A stretch of 64,000 bases of DNA from Lachnoanaerobaculum umeaense (GTDB lineage: Bacteria > Bacillota > Clostridia > Lachnospirales > Lachnospiraceae), in the NCBI RefSeq assembly GCF_003589745.1, contig NZ_CP032364.1:496001-560000 (forward strand), given 5' to 3'. The first letter of the stretch is position 1. Each line of letters opens with the position of its first letter. Below the pieces are notes generated by a model. It did no database searches, had not been told where the DNA came from, and worked only from the letters and a program-made list of their open reading frames with translations. The translations under genes and the position numbers were made by a program. Positions 16,112 through 25,694 of this stretch are shown here, piece by piece.

Positions 16112-18127
16112 ATGGGGATAAAATATAATACAAACTTTTCACCCAAAGGACCGAGTGAATTTGCCAAAGTAAAAGTATTAGAAGAAGCTGTTCAAAAAGG
16201 AACACTTGAGTATCTGCAAGCTGTTATTGATAAGTATAAAAACTTTGAAATGACAGCACGTGCATTGGGATTGGCAGCAAGATACAGAGGAATGGAGTTT
16301 GTAAAAGTTTTAGCAAATAACAAAGCAACCTTTAACTACAATAGAAATGGGGCTTTTCAAAGAAAATATAAAATGACGCAAAAAGCCGGTTATGGATATT
16401 ATTGGACAGATTATTGCTTTATGATCGTACCGGAGAAGTTGAATTTGACTCTTGATAAGTGGGGAAATAGCTCATATAAAAATTCCGGTTTATGCGGAGT
16501 TCACAAGATGAACATTGTAAAGGAGCTGGTACCACTAAGTTTAGAAAAACGAATTGAGATTGCAAAATATTTTATTGAAAATAAAGATTTAGAGGCTTCA
16601 ATGGATGGTATGCTCTACTGGGCATTGACAAATGATGAACTGGTATTTGCAGATGCACTGATAGATATGGGTGTAAATTTGAATGATATGGAAGCTAACT
16701 ATTGTGAAAGGCATTCCGGGCTCACATACCTTGATATAATAACATCTGCAATTAAATCAAAATATCGAAGTACTTATGTGGAAAGTATAATAGGATTAAA
16801 AGAAGAGAAACTTCTTCCTGTATTAGAAAGATTTGATAAACTTGCAAAAAATGTAGGTAAGAAACTTTTTATAAGTCAGAGGATATTTGATTATGCTAAA
16901 TGGAATAGAGAGTCATTGTCATATGTTTTTAAAAATGCAGATATATCAAAAATTAATAAAAAAAAGACTTTGGAAAATGCTGTATCAAATAATGATATTG
17001 AAAAGCTTGAAATAATGGCTGAGGGTGGATGGCTAAGAATTGCAGAGAAGCGTGAAGGATTAATAGATTTTGCACGTGAGAATGGATATGAAGAGGCACT
17101 TTCATGGCTTATAGATTTTAAGAACAGAACTGTGGATCTTGCATTAGAGAAATTAAGGGTAGAAGCAAAGATGCTTAAGGAACTTATGGAAAATCCTAAT
17201 TCTGTATCAGCTATGAAGAAAAAGTGGAGATATAAAAAACAAGAGAATAATACATTGCAGATTACAAGTTATAAGGGAGATGAAGAGCATGTAGAAATTC
17301 CATCAATGATTGGAAGAGTAAAAGTCACATCTATTGGAAGAGAAGCATTTTCTGCTAGGGCGAGTAGAATAAAAAATGCAGATAACAGGAGAAAGATTAA
17401 GTCGGTTATTATTCCGGAAGGGGTAAAAGAAGTTGGTGAGTCAGCTTTTAGAGGATGTGAATCTATAGAAACTATTAAAGTTCCCAAAACGGTTAAAAAA
17501 ATAGATGAATATGCTTTTGAAGGATGTTCGAATTTAAAAGAAATCGTATTGCCACAAAAAGTAAAAACAGAAAAGGGGATTTTTTCCGGTTGTCTTTCAC
17601 TATGTAATGAAGATGGACTTATTATACTTGATGATGTATTGTATGGATGGAAGGGACTTAAGCAGGGAGAAAAAATATTGGTGATTCCGGAAGGAATTAC
17701 AAAAATAGCTAAATGTGGATTATCAGATTATTTTTCATATTATGCTTGGAGTTTGAAAGAAATAGTTTTGCCTGATGGACTTCTTGAGATAGGTGAGGCG
17801 GCATTTAAGGGAATACATTTAGAGAAAATTAATATTCCGGACAGTGTAAGAAAGCTTGGAAAAGAGGCATTTGCATGGACAAATATTACAGAAATAAGGA
17901 TACCCAAAGGAGTAAAATCTCTACCTGCAGAATTATTTTTATCTTGTAATTTAAAAAAAATGTATATTCCCGGTACTGTGGAAAAAATCGGAAGATCAAT
18001 ATTTGGACAAGGCTCTATGTTTAATAAAATAACAGAATTATATGTATACACTCCTTCAGGTTCGGCTGCGGAAGAATATATGAAGAATATTCCCGGTGTA
18101 TATGTTCTAAATGATTATACGGAATAG
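16112..18127 (+). CDS. Ankyrin-like / BspA-type leucine-rich repeat protein, 671 aa
   Basis: The N-terminal half (residues ~15-340) is built of helical pairs like degenerate ankyrin repeats (YLQAVIDKYKNFEMTARALG, LVFADALIDMGVNLNDME). The C-terminal half (~395-665) holds LRR_5/BspA repeats: PSMIGRVKVTSIGREAF, IPEGVKEVGESAFRGCESI, VPKTVKKIDEYAFEGCSNL, with the repeated VKxIGxxAFxGCxxL pattern. No signal peptide or anchor is present, so it should act in the cytoplasm, unlike most BspA-LRR proteins, which are secreted. It is presumably a protein-interaction platform; partner unknown. Confidence 0.8.
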   Translation: MGIKYNTNFSPKGPSEFAKVKVLEEAVQKGTLEYLQAVIDKYKNFEMTARALGLAARYRGMEFVKVLANNKATFNYNRNGAFQRKYKMTQKAGYGYYWTDYCFMIVPEKLNLTLDKWGNSSYKNSGLCGVHKMNIVKELVPLSLEKRIEIAKYFIENKDLEASMDGMLYWALTNDELVFADALIDMGVNLNDMEANYCERHSGLTYLDIITSAIKSKYRSTYVESIIGLKEEKLLPVLERFDKLAKNVGKKLFISQRIFDYAKWNRESLSYVFKNADISKINKKKTLENAVSNNDIEKLEIMAEGGWLRIAEKREGLIDFARENGYEEALSWLIDFKNRTVDLALEKLRVEAKMLKELMENPNSVSAMKKKWRYKKQENNTLQITSYKGDEEHVEIPSMIGRVKVTSIGREAFSARASRIKNADNRRKIKSVIIPEGVKEVGESAFRGCESIETIKVPKTVKKIDEYAFEGCSNLKEIVLPQKVKTEKGIFSGCLSLCNEDGLIILDDVLYGWKGLKQGEKILVIPEGITKIAKCGLSDYFSYYAWSLKEIVLPDGLLEIGEAAFKGIHLEKINIPDSVRKLGKEAFAWTNITEIRIPKGVKSLPAELFLSCNLKKMYIPGTVEKIGRSIFGQGSMFNKITELYVYTPSGSAAEEYMKNIPGVYVLNDYTE

Positions 18128-18179
18128 GATTAAAATCATATCAAAACAAGTAAAATAGAAAAATATATGCTAAAATAAA

Positions 18180-18208
18180 ATGGCAATTCCTTGGGGAATT
18201 GCCATTTA
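18180..18208 (+). terminator. Hairpin terminator
   Basis: ATGGCAATTCC, TTGG loop, GGAATTGCCAT: a perfect 11-bp stem followed by a short TTT tract. It ends the LRR gene. Confidence 0.7.
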
Positions 18209-18263
18209 AAAATACAAATAGAATTTTATTGAAAATCACAATATAAAATTTCAGGGGGATATA

Positions 18264-19607
18264 ATGAGAGAATTTAAAACAGCATCAACCCTTTTTGATG
18301 GCAACTTAACTTTATCTATAGCACCTGCACTTACCCCAAACGGTATAGAGAATGATCCTTTATTTTTCAATGGAGAAATCATCAATCCGACAATAGTTTC
18401 AGGTGGGCTTTTGGTACTTGCAGATATAGTCAGTACAAGATACTTTAAATACGTACCGGTGGACTTGAGAGACCCTATTCTCTGTGCCCAGGGTGACAGA
18501 CTGAGGGCAGAATGCTTCTCAGCTTGCAATGGTGTTTATGCAAGAATGGATGTGTTCCAAAGTGCTTTGGATGGTGACATACTTTATGGTACTACAAATG
18601 TGGATATAGGTAACAATTTACGAAAGTCTCTTCTTAATATAAGACAGGGAGACAGATTAAAGCTTAGAATAGGAGATGAAGGACTTAAGACCTTGCACAG
18701 TAAAAATCTTGATAATGGAAGTGTGCTTACAGATATAGTTACTCAAAGGCCTGTAAAGATGCCTGACAGATGGATAAGAGCACTTGGAAATTGTGCCATG
18801 CTGCACCAAAATATGGAATATAAATTCCATATTGAGGGAATGCAGGCAAAATCATTTATTGCAATGCTGCCACCTGCTACAGGTAAGGAGAGATCGGGAT
18901 GGCTTACACCTACAAAGACAGGTGTAATGTTAAAATCAAGAGAAGAAAAAAATAGCGTATATATCAGCGGACTCCATAGACTCAGTGCACTTAAGAGGAT
19001 AATGAGTAATGTAAATGCTGTTTATTTTTATGCACCGAATGATGGTGAGCCGGGGCAGATGATGATTGAAGTATGTATGACCGGAGCAAATATTACCCTC
19101 AGTTTAACAGCGAAAAGTTATGAAGGGTATTCAGGCGAGGGAGCATTACTTGATTCGCTTTCAACTCCTAAAATACTTGAATGTGCGGACAAAATTGATA
19201 ATATATTAAACTTTGAATCAAGACTTGATATTGATAAAATATCAAAATCAATCGGAATAGTAAAAAATGATATGAATGATGCAATGGAGCTGCTTGCCGT
19301 TTCAGGGAAGCTTGGGTTTGATGTCAGAGATAGAGCATTTTTCCATAGGGAATTGCCGGATGATCCGGATAGAGTTTTAAAGGATAATCCAAGGCTTGTG
19401 GGTGCAAAGAAGCTGGTTGAAGATACTGAATATATTGATGATAATATATGGTATGTAAAATCAGGGGATACAACTTACAGAGTTATTTTTCCTACAGATG
19501 AAAACCTAGAGAATGCAAAATGCACATGTACATGGTATCTGAAACATCAAAACAGTAGGGGACCATGTAAACATATCTTGGCGGTAAAACTAAAAAAAGG
19601 AGTATAG
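18264..19607 (+). CDS. SWIM zinc-finger domain protein, 447 aa
   Basis: Residues 1-410 lack a recognised domain. The C-terminus carries a SWIM zinc finger, CTCTWYLKHQNSRGPCKHI (CxC...CxH), expected to bind zinc and contact DNA, RNA or protein. CAGGGGG precedes the ATG. The next gene starts one base after the stop, and the pairing of a SWIM protein with a very large alpha-solenoid protein is a recurring bacterial arrangement. The SWIM motif is intact; cellular role unknown. Its higher GC compared with 7.9-16 kb suggests separate acquisition. Confidence 0.85.
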   Translation: MREFKTASTLFDGNLTLSIAPALTPNGIENDPLFFNGEIINPTIVSGGLLVLADIVSTRYFKYVPVDLRDPILCAQGDRLRAECFSACNGVYARMDVFQSALDGDILYGTTNVDIGNNLRKSLLNIRQGDRLKLRIGDEGLKTLHSKNLDNGSVLTDIVTQRPVKMPDRWIRALGNCAMLHQNMEYKFHIEGMQAKSFIAMLPPATGKERSGWLTPTKTGVMLKSREEKNSVYISGLHRLSALKRIMSNVNAVYFYAPNDGEPGQMMIEVCMTGANITLSLTAKSYEGYSGEGALLDSLSTPKILECADKIDNILNFESRLDIDKISKSIGIVKNDMNDAMELLAVSGKLGFDVRDRAFFHRELPDDPDRVLKDNPRLVGAKKLVEDTEYIDDNIWYVKSGDTTYRVIFPTDENLENAKCTCTWYLKHQNSRGPCKHILAVKLKKGV

Positions 19608-19608
19608 T

Positions 19609-22600
19609 ATGGCAAGCAAACTAGAAAAAGCAGCAGAAATATATCGTTCTCTTGGCTATGAAGAGACAGATTTTGATGATATTTTAAATCTTGGAATAGG
19701 AAGCAAAGAAGAGCAAAAAGAGGCAAGGGAAGGATTAAAATCCGGAGACTGGACGGAGATAAAACAATTATCAGATAATACATATGGATTTGTTTCTGTG
19801 GTGGATGTAGATCTTGAAAAGCTTGCAATCTTTGCTATAAGAGTGGGTGTGGATGCCAAGAGAGCTGCAAATATTCTTAGAAGAAGCAGCAAAGTCGCTC
19901 TAAAGGCTATAAAGGAGAGAGGTGAGACTTATGCCATGAACTTTATACAAGCCGCCTGTGCATCAAACAGGAGAATATGGGAGCATTCATTGTCAGTGCT
20001 TGGAATGTTGGCATTAAAACTTGTGCATGAAATGAATCTTGAAATTCCTGAGTCTGTGGAGTATATGAAGGACTGGGCAGCTGTAGCGGCAATTCTTCTG
20101 ACATCAAAAAGAAAAGACTACAATTTTGATGAGAGATTTGTAATTGAAAAGGAAGAGATTTTAAGAAGGTTCAAAGAGCATATAGAAGCCGGAGTGGCTT
20201 TAAATGTGCCTGCAACCGGACCTTTCTCTGATATACTTATATGGGGTGTACAAAATAATCTCATTACAAAAGATAATGCTATGGAGCAGGTGTTTTACGG
20301 ACTTAGCATTGCACAAAGGCCGGGAGACAGAAAAGAGCTTGTAAATGTTTTAGAGCAAATCGGACTTAGTGACAGTGATATTATAGAAAGAATGGAAACA
20401 ATTATTCCACTGCTTGGTCTTGGAGAAACGGCAATACTTGAGCGATTTGCACCTGTACTTATAGAGAGTGCTACTGAAGATTGGTTATATACAATACTTA
20501 TTTCCTGCAGTTCTGCCAAGGTGAAAAAAATAAAAAAATTGATTTTAAAGTCTGTTTTAAAAAGGGAAATACCAAAGTCTGCAAATGAGTATGAAGATTG
20601 GCTCTTACTTTATAAGCAGGATGAGGATAAAAGTATAGCAAAGCTTGCGGTAAGCATTGAAAAGGTTTGGGGACTTAAGATAGAACAGGAAGATATAAAA
20701 GAAGAGGTGCAAGGGCTTTGGAGAGAAACACCTAAACTTTGGGAATTGCAAAAATTTGAAATAGGAGAAATTTCGCCGGAAAATCTTACAGATCTATTGG
20801 CAGTGATTTCTGACAGAAAAGAATATATTGACGATGTGGCTTTCGAGAGATTTATTGCAATGGCAAATTATATTGCACATAAAAATCCTGATGAAGCAAA
20901 AATAAGCCTGGCAGGAATTACAATAAATGATTCAAGTGGTATATGGGCACTTGGAAGATGGGCAAAAAATATTGAGAATAATATATGTCCGGATAGTAAG
21001 ACGAATGAATGGAATGGTGAGAAGGAAGTTTTAAAAATCAGGTATAGCGGATTAGTTTATACAAGAAGGGTAGTATTATTTGAGTCGATAGATAAATGGC
21101 CATGTATATTAAGTACACCAAGTTATGAGGACCTAAGCATATCTTTACCTGATTTGACAGATAGACTTATCAAGTATAAGAATGAGAATTTTTTATATGT
21201 CGCTGAACCGGATTTACAGTTTGCAATTACCAGGTTGGATATTGAACGTATTACAAAAGAAGATAAAAAAAGGTTTTTGGAAAAAACAGATGGATTAAAA
21301 TTAAAAATTTTACTTCCTTTGGGAGATTTTTTAAAGGATGTAAAGGGAGAAGATATTTTTGTTGAGGAAATAATAAAAGAATATTTAGACGATCCATATG
21401 TTGAACCGGAATTTTTATTCGAAAAAAATACATATTGGAGAGTGGACGTTGATGTGCCGGAAAGTTTAAAAGCATTTCCTTTTAGGCTTTCATGGTGCTA
21501 TGAAGATATGTATTCTATTTTCCCGACCTGGGGAGATTATTCACTTACCGCCATACGAAGAGATAGTGAAGCCTATCATAGTCAGGGCATAAATTTAAGG
21601 CAGATAGCAAAAAGGAGAAAGCCTCTTACAAAAGGTGCAATGATGAACTGGATCGCAGCGTGGAGTAACTTAAATGATGAGAATGCTGCAGATGTTATTT
21701 CGGCAACTCATGAAGCATGGGAAAGAGGACTTCTATTACCGGGAATTGCAGATGTTTCATACCTGGATTGGAGTGGCGGTACACCGTCAAACCTGGCAAG
21801 CCTGGCTTTTGCAATGGACAATATGGCTAAAGAAGGTATGCTAAGTCTTGTTTGGAAAGCCGCATGTGATATTGTGGAAGTATCTTTAATGTCGCCAAGA
21901 ATGCTCTCAGGTACTGCACAGATAGTAAAGTTTATAAGAGATTATATTGATGAAGTTATTTTTGCGGTAGAAAATAAGCTTGCCACAAAAAATGCATTGG
22001 AATTGAGGGCTGTAAAGAATCTTGCAACTAAATCCGGATCTTCAAAGGCTGTAGAATATGCCAAGGAAATAGTGAATAAGCTAAATTCTCTTGGCATGGA
22101 TATAAAAGAAGAAAAGTATGAAGAAGTACAGAATCAAAATACGCCGAATGATTTTGATGAAGTATGGATGACATTACCAAAGGCTAAAAAGCTTATCTAT
22201 GATAATGTTGAGTTTGATATAAATGTATTTGAAGTAAGAAAAGGCGAAAAAGCTTTTAGCTTTGATTTGAAATTACCGGACATACCCGACAGGCTGTTTC
22301 AAGTATATATTTACGGATGGTTTTACGGAATTCAAAAAGAGGCTCAAATGTCGGGAGCTGTGGCCGACAGCGACGGAAAAATTATAGATGAGAAAGCAAA
22401 AAGCGTATGGCTTCATTATGACCCTGAAAAGAAAAAGGTTGTAGTAAGTAAATATAGAAACTGGAGAGGTGAAAAAGAAGGACCTCTTGAGGGCAGTTCA
22501 ACACCTTACTCAAAGATATTTTTAACTATTGCAGTAAGTACTCTGGCACAGGATGGGGAGAGTATTTATGGAGCAAAAAGTCTTTTCAGACAACTGGTGG

Positions 22601-22977
22601 ACTCAGGAGATTTATCTGTAGAGAATTTAAGAGAAATAATGAGAGAACTTTTATTACATGAGGAGATAAGCCCTGCAAAGCTGGTAAGAATAGTTGAGAA
22701 AGAAAGCAAGCTTTTAAGCATATGCTATGTAATGCTTGTTGAGTGTATCAAATACGCCGGAGGGGTTGTTGTAAAGAATAATAAGCCACCTGTATGGATA
22801 AACAGAGTTTTGGATATCTGTACTTATTATGCTGATTATTTAAGGGAAGCGATGAAGAGAGGATATATTTTGGATGAAGATGCCAAATGGTATGGACTTT
22901 TAGAAATTGCAAACAGTAGTGCTAAGTCTGCTGCGGTGAAGAAGGCGAAGAATTTGGCAAAAATATTAGGAATATAA
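19609..22977 (+). CDS. Giant helical-repeat protein paired with SWIM protein (DUF6493-like), 1122 aa
   Basis: Long cytoplasmic protein without signal or membrane segment. Most of it is helical and repeat-like (HEAT/solenoid style), including a conserved-looking region LTKGAMMNWIAAWSNLN (about 675-691) and a beta-rich insertion around residues 845-955 (VWLHYDPEKKKVVVSKYRNW). The pairing with a SWIM protein suggests the DUF6493-type family, but I cannot confirm that by search. The ATG follows the previous stop directly, with AAAAAGGAG as ribosome site. No enzymatic motif found. It probably forms a complex with the SWIM protein. Confidence 0.75.
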   Translation: MASKLEKAAEIYRSLGYEETDFDDILNLGIGSKEEQKEAREGLKSGDWTEIKQLSDNTYGFVSVVDVDLEKLAIFAIRVGVDAKRAANILRRSSKVALKAIKERGETYAMNFIQAACASNRRIWEHSLSVLGMLALKLVHEMNLEIPESVEYMKDWAAVAAILLTSKRKDYNFDERFVIEKEEILRRFKEHIEAGVALNVPATGPFSDILIWGVQNNLITKDNAMEQVFYGLSIAQRPGDRKELVNVLEQIGLSDSDIIERMETIIPLLGLGETAILERFAPVLIESATEDWLYTILISCSSAKVKKIKKLILKSVLKREIPKSANEYEDWLLLYKQDEDKSIAKLAVSIEKVWGLKIEQEDIKEEVQGLWRETPKLWELQKFEIGEISPENLTDLLAVISDRKEYIDDVAFERFIAMANYIAHKNPDEAKISLAGITINDSSGIWALGRWAKNIENNICPDSKTNEWNGEKEVLKIRYSGLVYTRRVVLFESIDKWPCILSTPSYEDLSISLPDLTDRLIKYKNENFLYVAEPDLQFAITRLDIERITKEDKKRFLEKTDGLKLKILLPLGDFLKDVKGEDIFVEEIIKEYLDDPYVEPEFLFEKNTYWRVDVDVPESLKAFPFRLSWCYEDMYSIFPTWGDYSLTAIRRDSEAYHSQGINLRQIAKRRKPLTKGAMMNWIAAWSNLNDENAADVISATHEAWERGLLLPGIADVSYLDWSGGTPSNLASLAFAMDNMAKEGMLSLVWKAACDIVEVSLMSPRMLSGTAQIVKFIRDYIDEVIFAVENKLATKNALELRAVKNLATKSGSSKAVEYAKEIVNKLNSLGMDIKEEKYEEVQNQNTPNDFDEVWMTLPKAKKLIYDNVEFDINVFEVRKGEKAFSFDLKLPDIPDRLFQVYIYGWFYGIQKEAQMSGAVADSDGKIIDEKAKSVWLHYDPEKKKVVVSKYRNWRGEKEGPLEGSSTPYSKIFLTIAVSTLAQDGESIYGAKSLFRQLVDSGDLSVENLREIMRELLLHEEISPAKLVRIVEKESKLLSICYVMLVECIKYAGGVVVKNNKPPVWINRVLDICTYYADYLREAMKRGYILDEDAKWYGLLEIANSSAKSAAVKKAKNLAKILGI

Positions 22978-23021
22978 AGAAAATAGAAAAGTATATAGAA
23001 GAAATTGTTTTAGATTTTTAT

Positions 23022-23061
23022 AAAAAAGCGACAGCCTGTAATATACAGGCTGCTGCTTTTT
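23022..23061. terminator. Bidirectional terminator between convergent genes
   Basis: AAAAAAGCGACAGCCTGT and ACAGGCTGCTGCTTTTT pair around AATAT, with A- and T-rich flanks that serve both strands. Confidence 0.88.
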
Positions 23062-23069
23062 AGATTGTA

Positions 23070-24824
23070 TTAATTTTTGCAGATCTCTTTCGAGAATTCT
23101 ATAGCAGCCTCTAGAGTATCTGAAATGAATTTACTTTCTAATTCAAACTTGAATGTTTCACTGGCAGCGATTGCAGTATCACCCAAGCCTTTTTCTTCCA
23201 GGTATTCTTGCATTTTTGCATTCATACCTCCAACATCACCACTTACATGGTTAATATTATTTCTGAGTATTTTAATAGCATGGTAATATTTCATAGCTTG
23301 CCACAACTTCGGGTTTGATGTTTCAAGTTCCTGTAAAGAAAAGATTGTCTTTATATCCTTAGTAATCTTGTCCTTGACACATTTCACAAAAATATCTTCG
23401 TTATTCATAAAAGAAGTTATAAAGTCCCGAAAATTTGTGGCTTTATGTAATATATCTTTTGATAACTCATCTTTTTTTTCATGTGTATATTGATTTTTTA
23501 TTGTTTTAAAAGCTTTATAAACAATTATTGAACAATCTTCTATTTCGTCAACCTCAAAGCCTTTACATTTGTTCTGTACATTAGATATTTCACAATCTAT
23601 ATAGTCTGATATTTTCTTTTTATATTTATTTCTTTTTCCATCAGAATCATTAAATTCGTCCCAAATTTTGCTGAGATTTTTATACTTCTCGTGTATATCT
23701 TTATAACTTCTACATTTTGGAATCGGTTTTTTGAGTTCATTCTTAAAATCATCATAGTTATTTAAAATATAATAGCTTAGTATTTTCTCATTATATATAG
23801 TTACTGCCTGCTGTAACATATTATTATTCAAACACCACTGAGACAGATCCAAAATAGATGGAGGTTCTTTGCCAATATACAGCTTTTCCTTTACTGTAGG
23901 TATTAGAGTCTTAAACATTTGAACAAATATATCATCACTTATATCTTGCTCCAATGTATTAATAGATTCACTTATAGAAGTAATAGCATCAACTATGGAA
24001 CCTACATTACATAGAGCAATAGCATCGGAGAAACTTTGCAAGCTGCTAACAAAGTTGTTCACATTATCATTATTTGTAGTGTTCTCCAATTTCTTTTGTA
24101 AATCTACCAACTGTCTTGCATTTCCTGTACCGACAAACTCACTTACTCCATTAATCATGTTAAACATATCGTAAATATATCTAATGTTACGAATTGCTTT
24201 TGGTTTAGAGAAAAAATCACTATATATGATATCTTTACATACAATTCCTTTAAATTCCAAATATCGTATAAGTGCTATCATAAACAAACTGCTGTCTCGA
24301 AGTCCACCTGTATAGTCAATATAAATGAGTTTTCCAATATCACTGGTTTTAATTTGGTTATATATGTAGGTAGGCTTATCTTTTGGGTCAAAATCTTCAT
24401 TATTCGGATCAAAGTCATAATAAATAGGAATGATTTCTATTGAAGGTCCTACCTCATTCCTTATTAAAGCTGAAAAACGATCAAAAGCTGTTTTACCCTT
24501 TTCCAGTTCCAATTTACTACTCTCATTTTCTAATTGTGGAAGTTTAATATTGTAAACATCTTTTGATACGATACAAAAAATTTTATTGATAGGTTCTTCA
24601 TTATGTTCTGCCAACTTCAGAAGAAATCTGGCAGGAGCATCGTTAGTATGGCATCCGGAAAAAGCTAATTTATTATTATCATTGTCAATTATATAAGAAT
24701 CGTAGTCCTCATTATTTTCAATTATAATATGATTCTCATCTTTTTTTAGATTTTCAGAATCCTCTTTTTTTATAGTATATTTACTCAAAAACAATAACAT
24801 ACTGGATCTTTTTTGATCTTCCAT
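23070..24824 (-). CDS. Orphan CARF-HEPN protein (Csm6/Csx1/TM1812-like ribonuclease)
   Basis: 584-aa protein with an N-terminal Rossmann-like CARF domain: the FSGCHTNDAPARF loop (~55-67), the strand KIFCIVSK (81-88), and the diagnostic IDYTGGLRDSSL (169-180), matching the DITHGFR/TGGTK motif of CRISPR-associated CARF proteins. The following NARQLVDLQKK resembles the TM1812 family linker. The C-terminal helical domain ends with RNNINH (R521, H526), an Rx4H HEPN ribonuclease motif. Known relatives are switched on by cyclic oligoadenylate from type III CRISPR Cas10. No cas gene, CRISPR array or cyclase is visible here, so the signal must come from elsewhere or differ. AGGGGG precedes the ATG. 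Confidence 0.8.
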   Translation of the reverse strand: MEDQKRSSMLLFLSKYTIKKEDSENLKKDENHIIIENNEDYDSYIIDNDNNKLAFSGCHTNDAPARFLLKLAEHNEEPINKIFCIVSKDVYNIKLPQLENESSKLELEKGKTAFDRFSALIRNEVGPSIEIIPIYYDFDPNNEDFDPKDKPTYIYNQIKTSDIGKLIYIDYTGGLRDSSLFMIALIRYLEFKGIVCKDIIYSDFFSKPKAIRNIRYIYDMFNMINGVSEFVGTGNARQLVDLQKKLENTTNNDNVNNFVSSLQSFSDAIALCNVGSIVDAITSISESINTLEQDISDDIFVQMFKTLIPTVKEKLYIGKEPPSILDLSQWCLNNNMLQQAVTIYNEKILSYYILNNYDDFKNELKKPIPKCRSYKDIHEKYKNLSKIWDEFNDSDGKRNKYKKKISDYIDCEISNVQNKCKGFEVDEIEDCSIIVYKAFKTIKNQYTHEKKDELSKDILHKATNFRDFITSFMNNEDIFVKCVKDKITKDIKTIFSLQELETSNPKLWQAMKYYHAIKILRNNINHVSGDVGGMNAKMQEYLEEKGLGDTAIAASETFKFELESKFISDTLEAAIEFSKEICKN

Positions 24825-24861
24825 AGGTAGTCCCCCTTAGTCAACAGATGATTATTAGCCT

Positions 24862-24892
24862 GATACTATGATATTTAAATACTTGTAGTATC
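24862..24892. promoter_or_regulatory. Inverted repeat in the CARF-HEPN/hydrolase divergent promoter region
   Basis: GATACTA (24862-24868) and TAGTATC (24886-24892) flank an inner ATTTAAAT palindrome. Further on are GTACT-AC-AGTAC and TGTGCAA-n4-TTGTACA dyads. The gap is 252 bases and otherwise AT-rich. These may be operators controlling the divergent genes. Confidence 0.45.
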
Positions 24893-25076
24893 AACACCGA
24901 CTCAATATATTAAATTAATTATAATAGTTTTTGATAGTTTTGAAAACTGAATTTACCTTAGTACTACAGTACCTTTATCTGATGTGCAAAATATTGTACA
25001 TTCTTTGTGATATTTTAAATATAGAAAATAAATTGTGTGAATAGATTCCACTAAGGACTGAAGAGGAGTAGAGACA

Positions 25077-25640
25077 TTGAAACAGTATGATAAAGTAATT
25101 GAAAAACAGTTTGGGATTATAAAAGGTGAAAAATATCTTGTTTTTATTAAAACCGGTAGAGGTGGAAGTATAGAAGGTTTTGAAAATAAATATTTGAATA
25201 TATGCAGCTTTTTATTTGAAAAATATGGTTATACATTTGTTGTTTCCGCCAATCCTAAAGATTCGGCATGTGATTTGGAGGAAGAAATAAAATGTATTAG
25301 TAAGTATATAGGGGATTATAAAGAAATATTTTTTGTAGGAATTTCAAACGGAGCTTCGATAGGTGCAGCTCAGTGTAGAAAAATTGAAAAAATAAAGAAT
25401 GCTATTTTGATCAATGCTCCATTGATGATCAATTTTCACAAAATAAAAGAAGGTGCCAAAAAGTTTAGAGGAAATAATATGTACTTTTTGTATGGTGAAG
25501 ACGATCCGTCATTTCGCTATATTGAAATATTAAAGAGCATAAAAAATACTGCCTGTAAATATAAAATAATCAAAGGTGAAGGACATGATTTTTCAAAAGA
25601 GTCTTTAATATATGAATTAAATTATTTTTTGACGGGTTGA
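25077..25640 (+). CDS. Small alpha/beta-hydrolase fold protein
   Basis: 187 aa with a plausible Ser-Asp-His triad: Ser90 in the nucleophile elbow GISNGAS, an Asp in YGEDDPS (142-143), and His170 in GEGHDFS. It is smaller than typical lipases and resembles dienelactone-hydrolase-like or esterase-type proteins; substrate unknown. The start is TTG with GAGGAG upstream. It is first in a long plus-strand operon with the FtsH-like protease 54 bases downstream, and divergent from the CARF-HEPN gene. Confidence 0.75.
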   Translation: MKQYDKVIEKQFGIIKGEKYLVFIKTGRGGSIEGFENKYLNICSFLFEKYGYTFVVSANPKDSACDLEEEIKCISKYIGDYKEIFFVGISNGASIGAAQCRKIEKIKNAILINAPLMINFHKIKEGAKKFRGNNMYFLYGEDDPSFRYIEILKSIKNTACKYKIIKGEGHDFSKESLIYELNYFLTG

Positions 25641-25694
25641 AGGCGGAAAATAAAGGTAATAGAAAAAATCATGTTAGATTAGAGGGAGAAGAAA

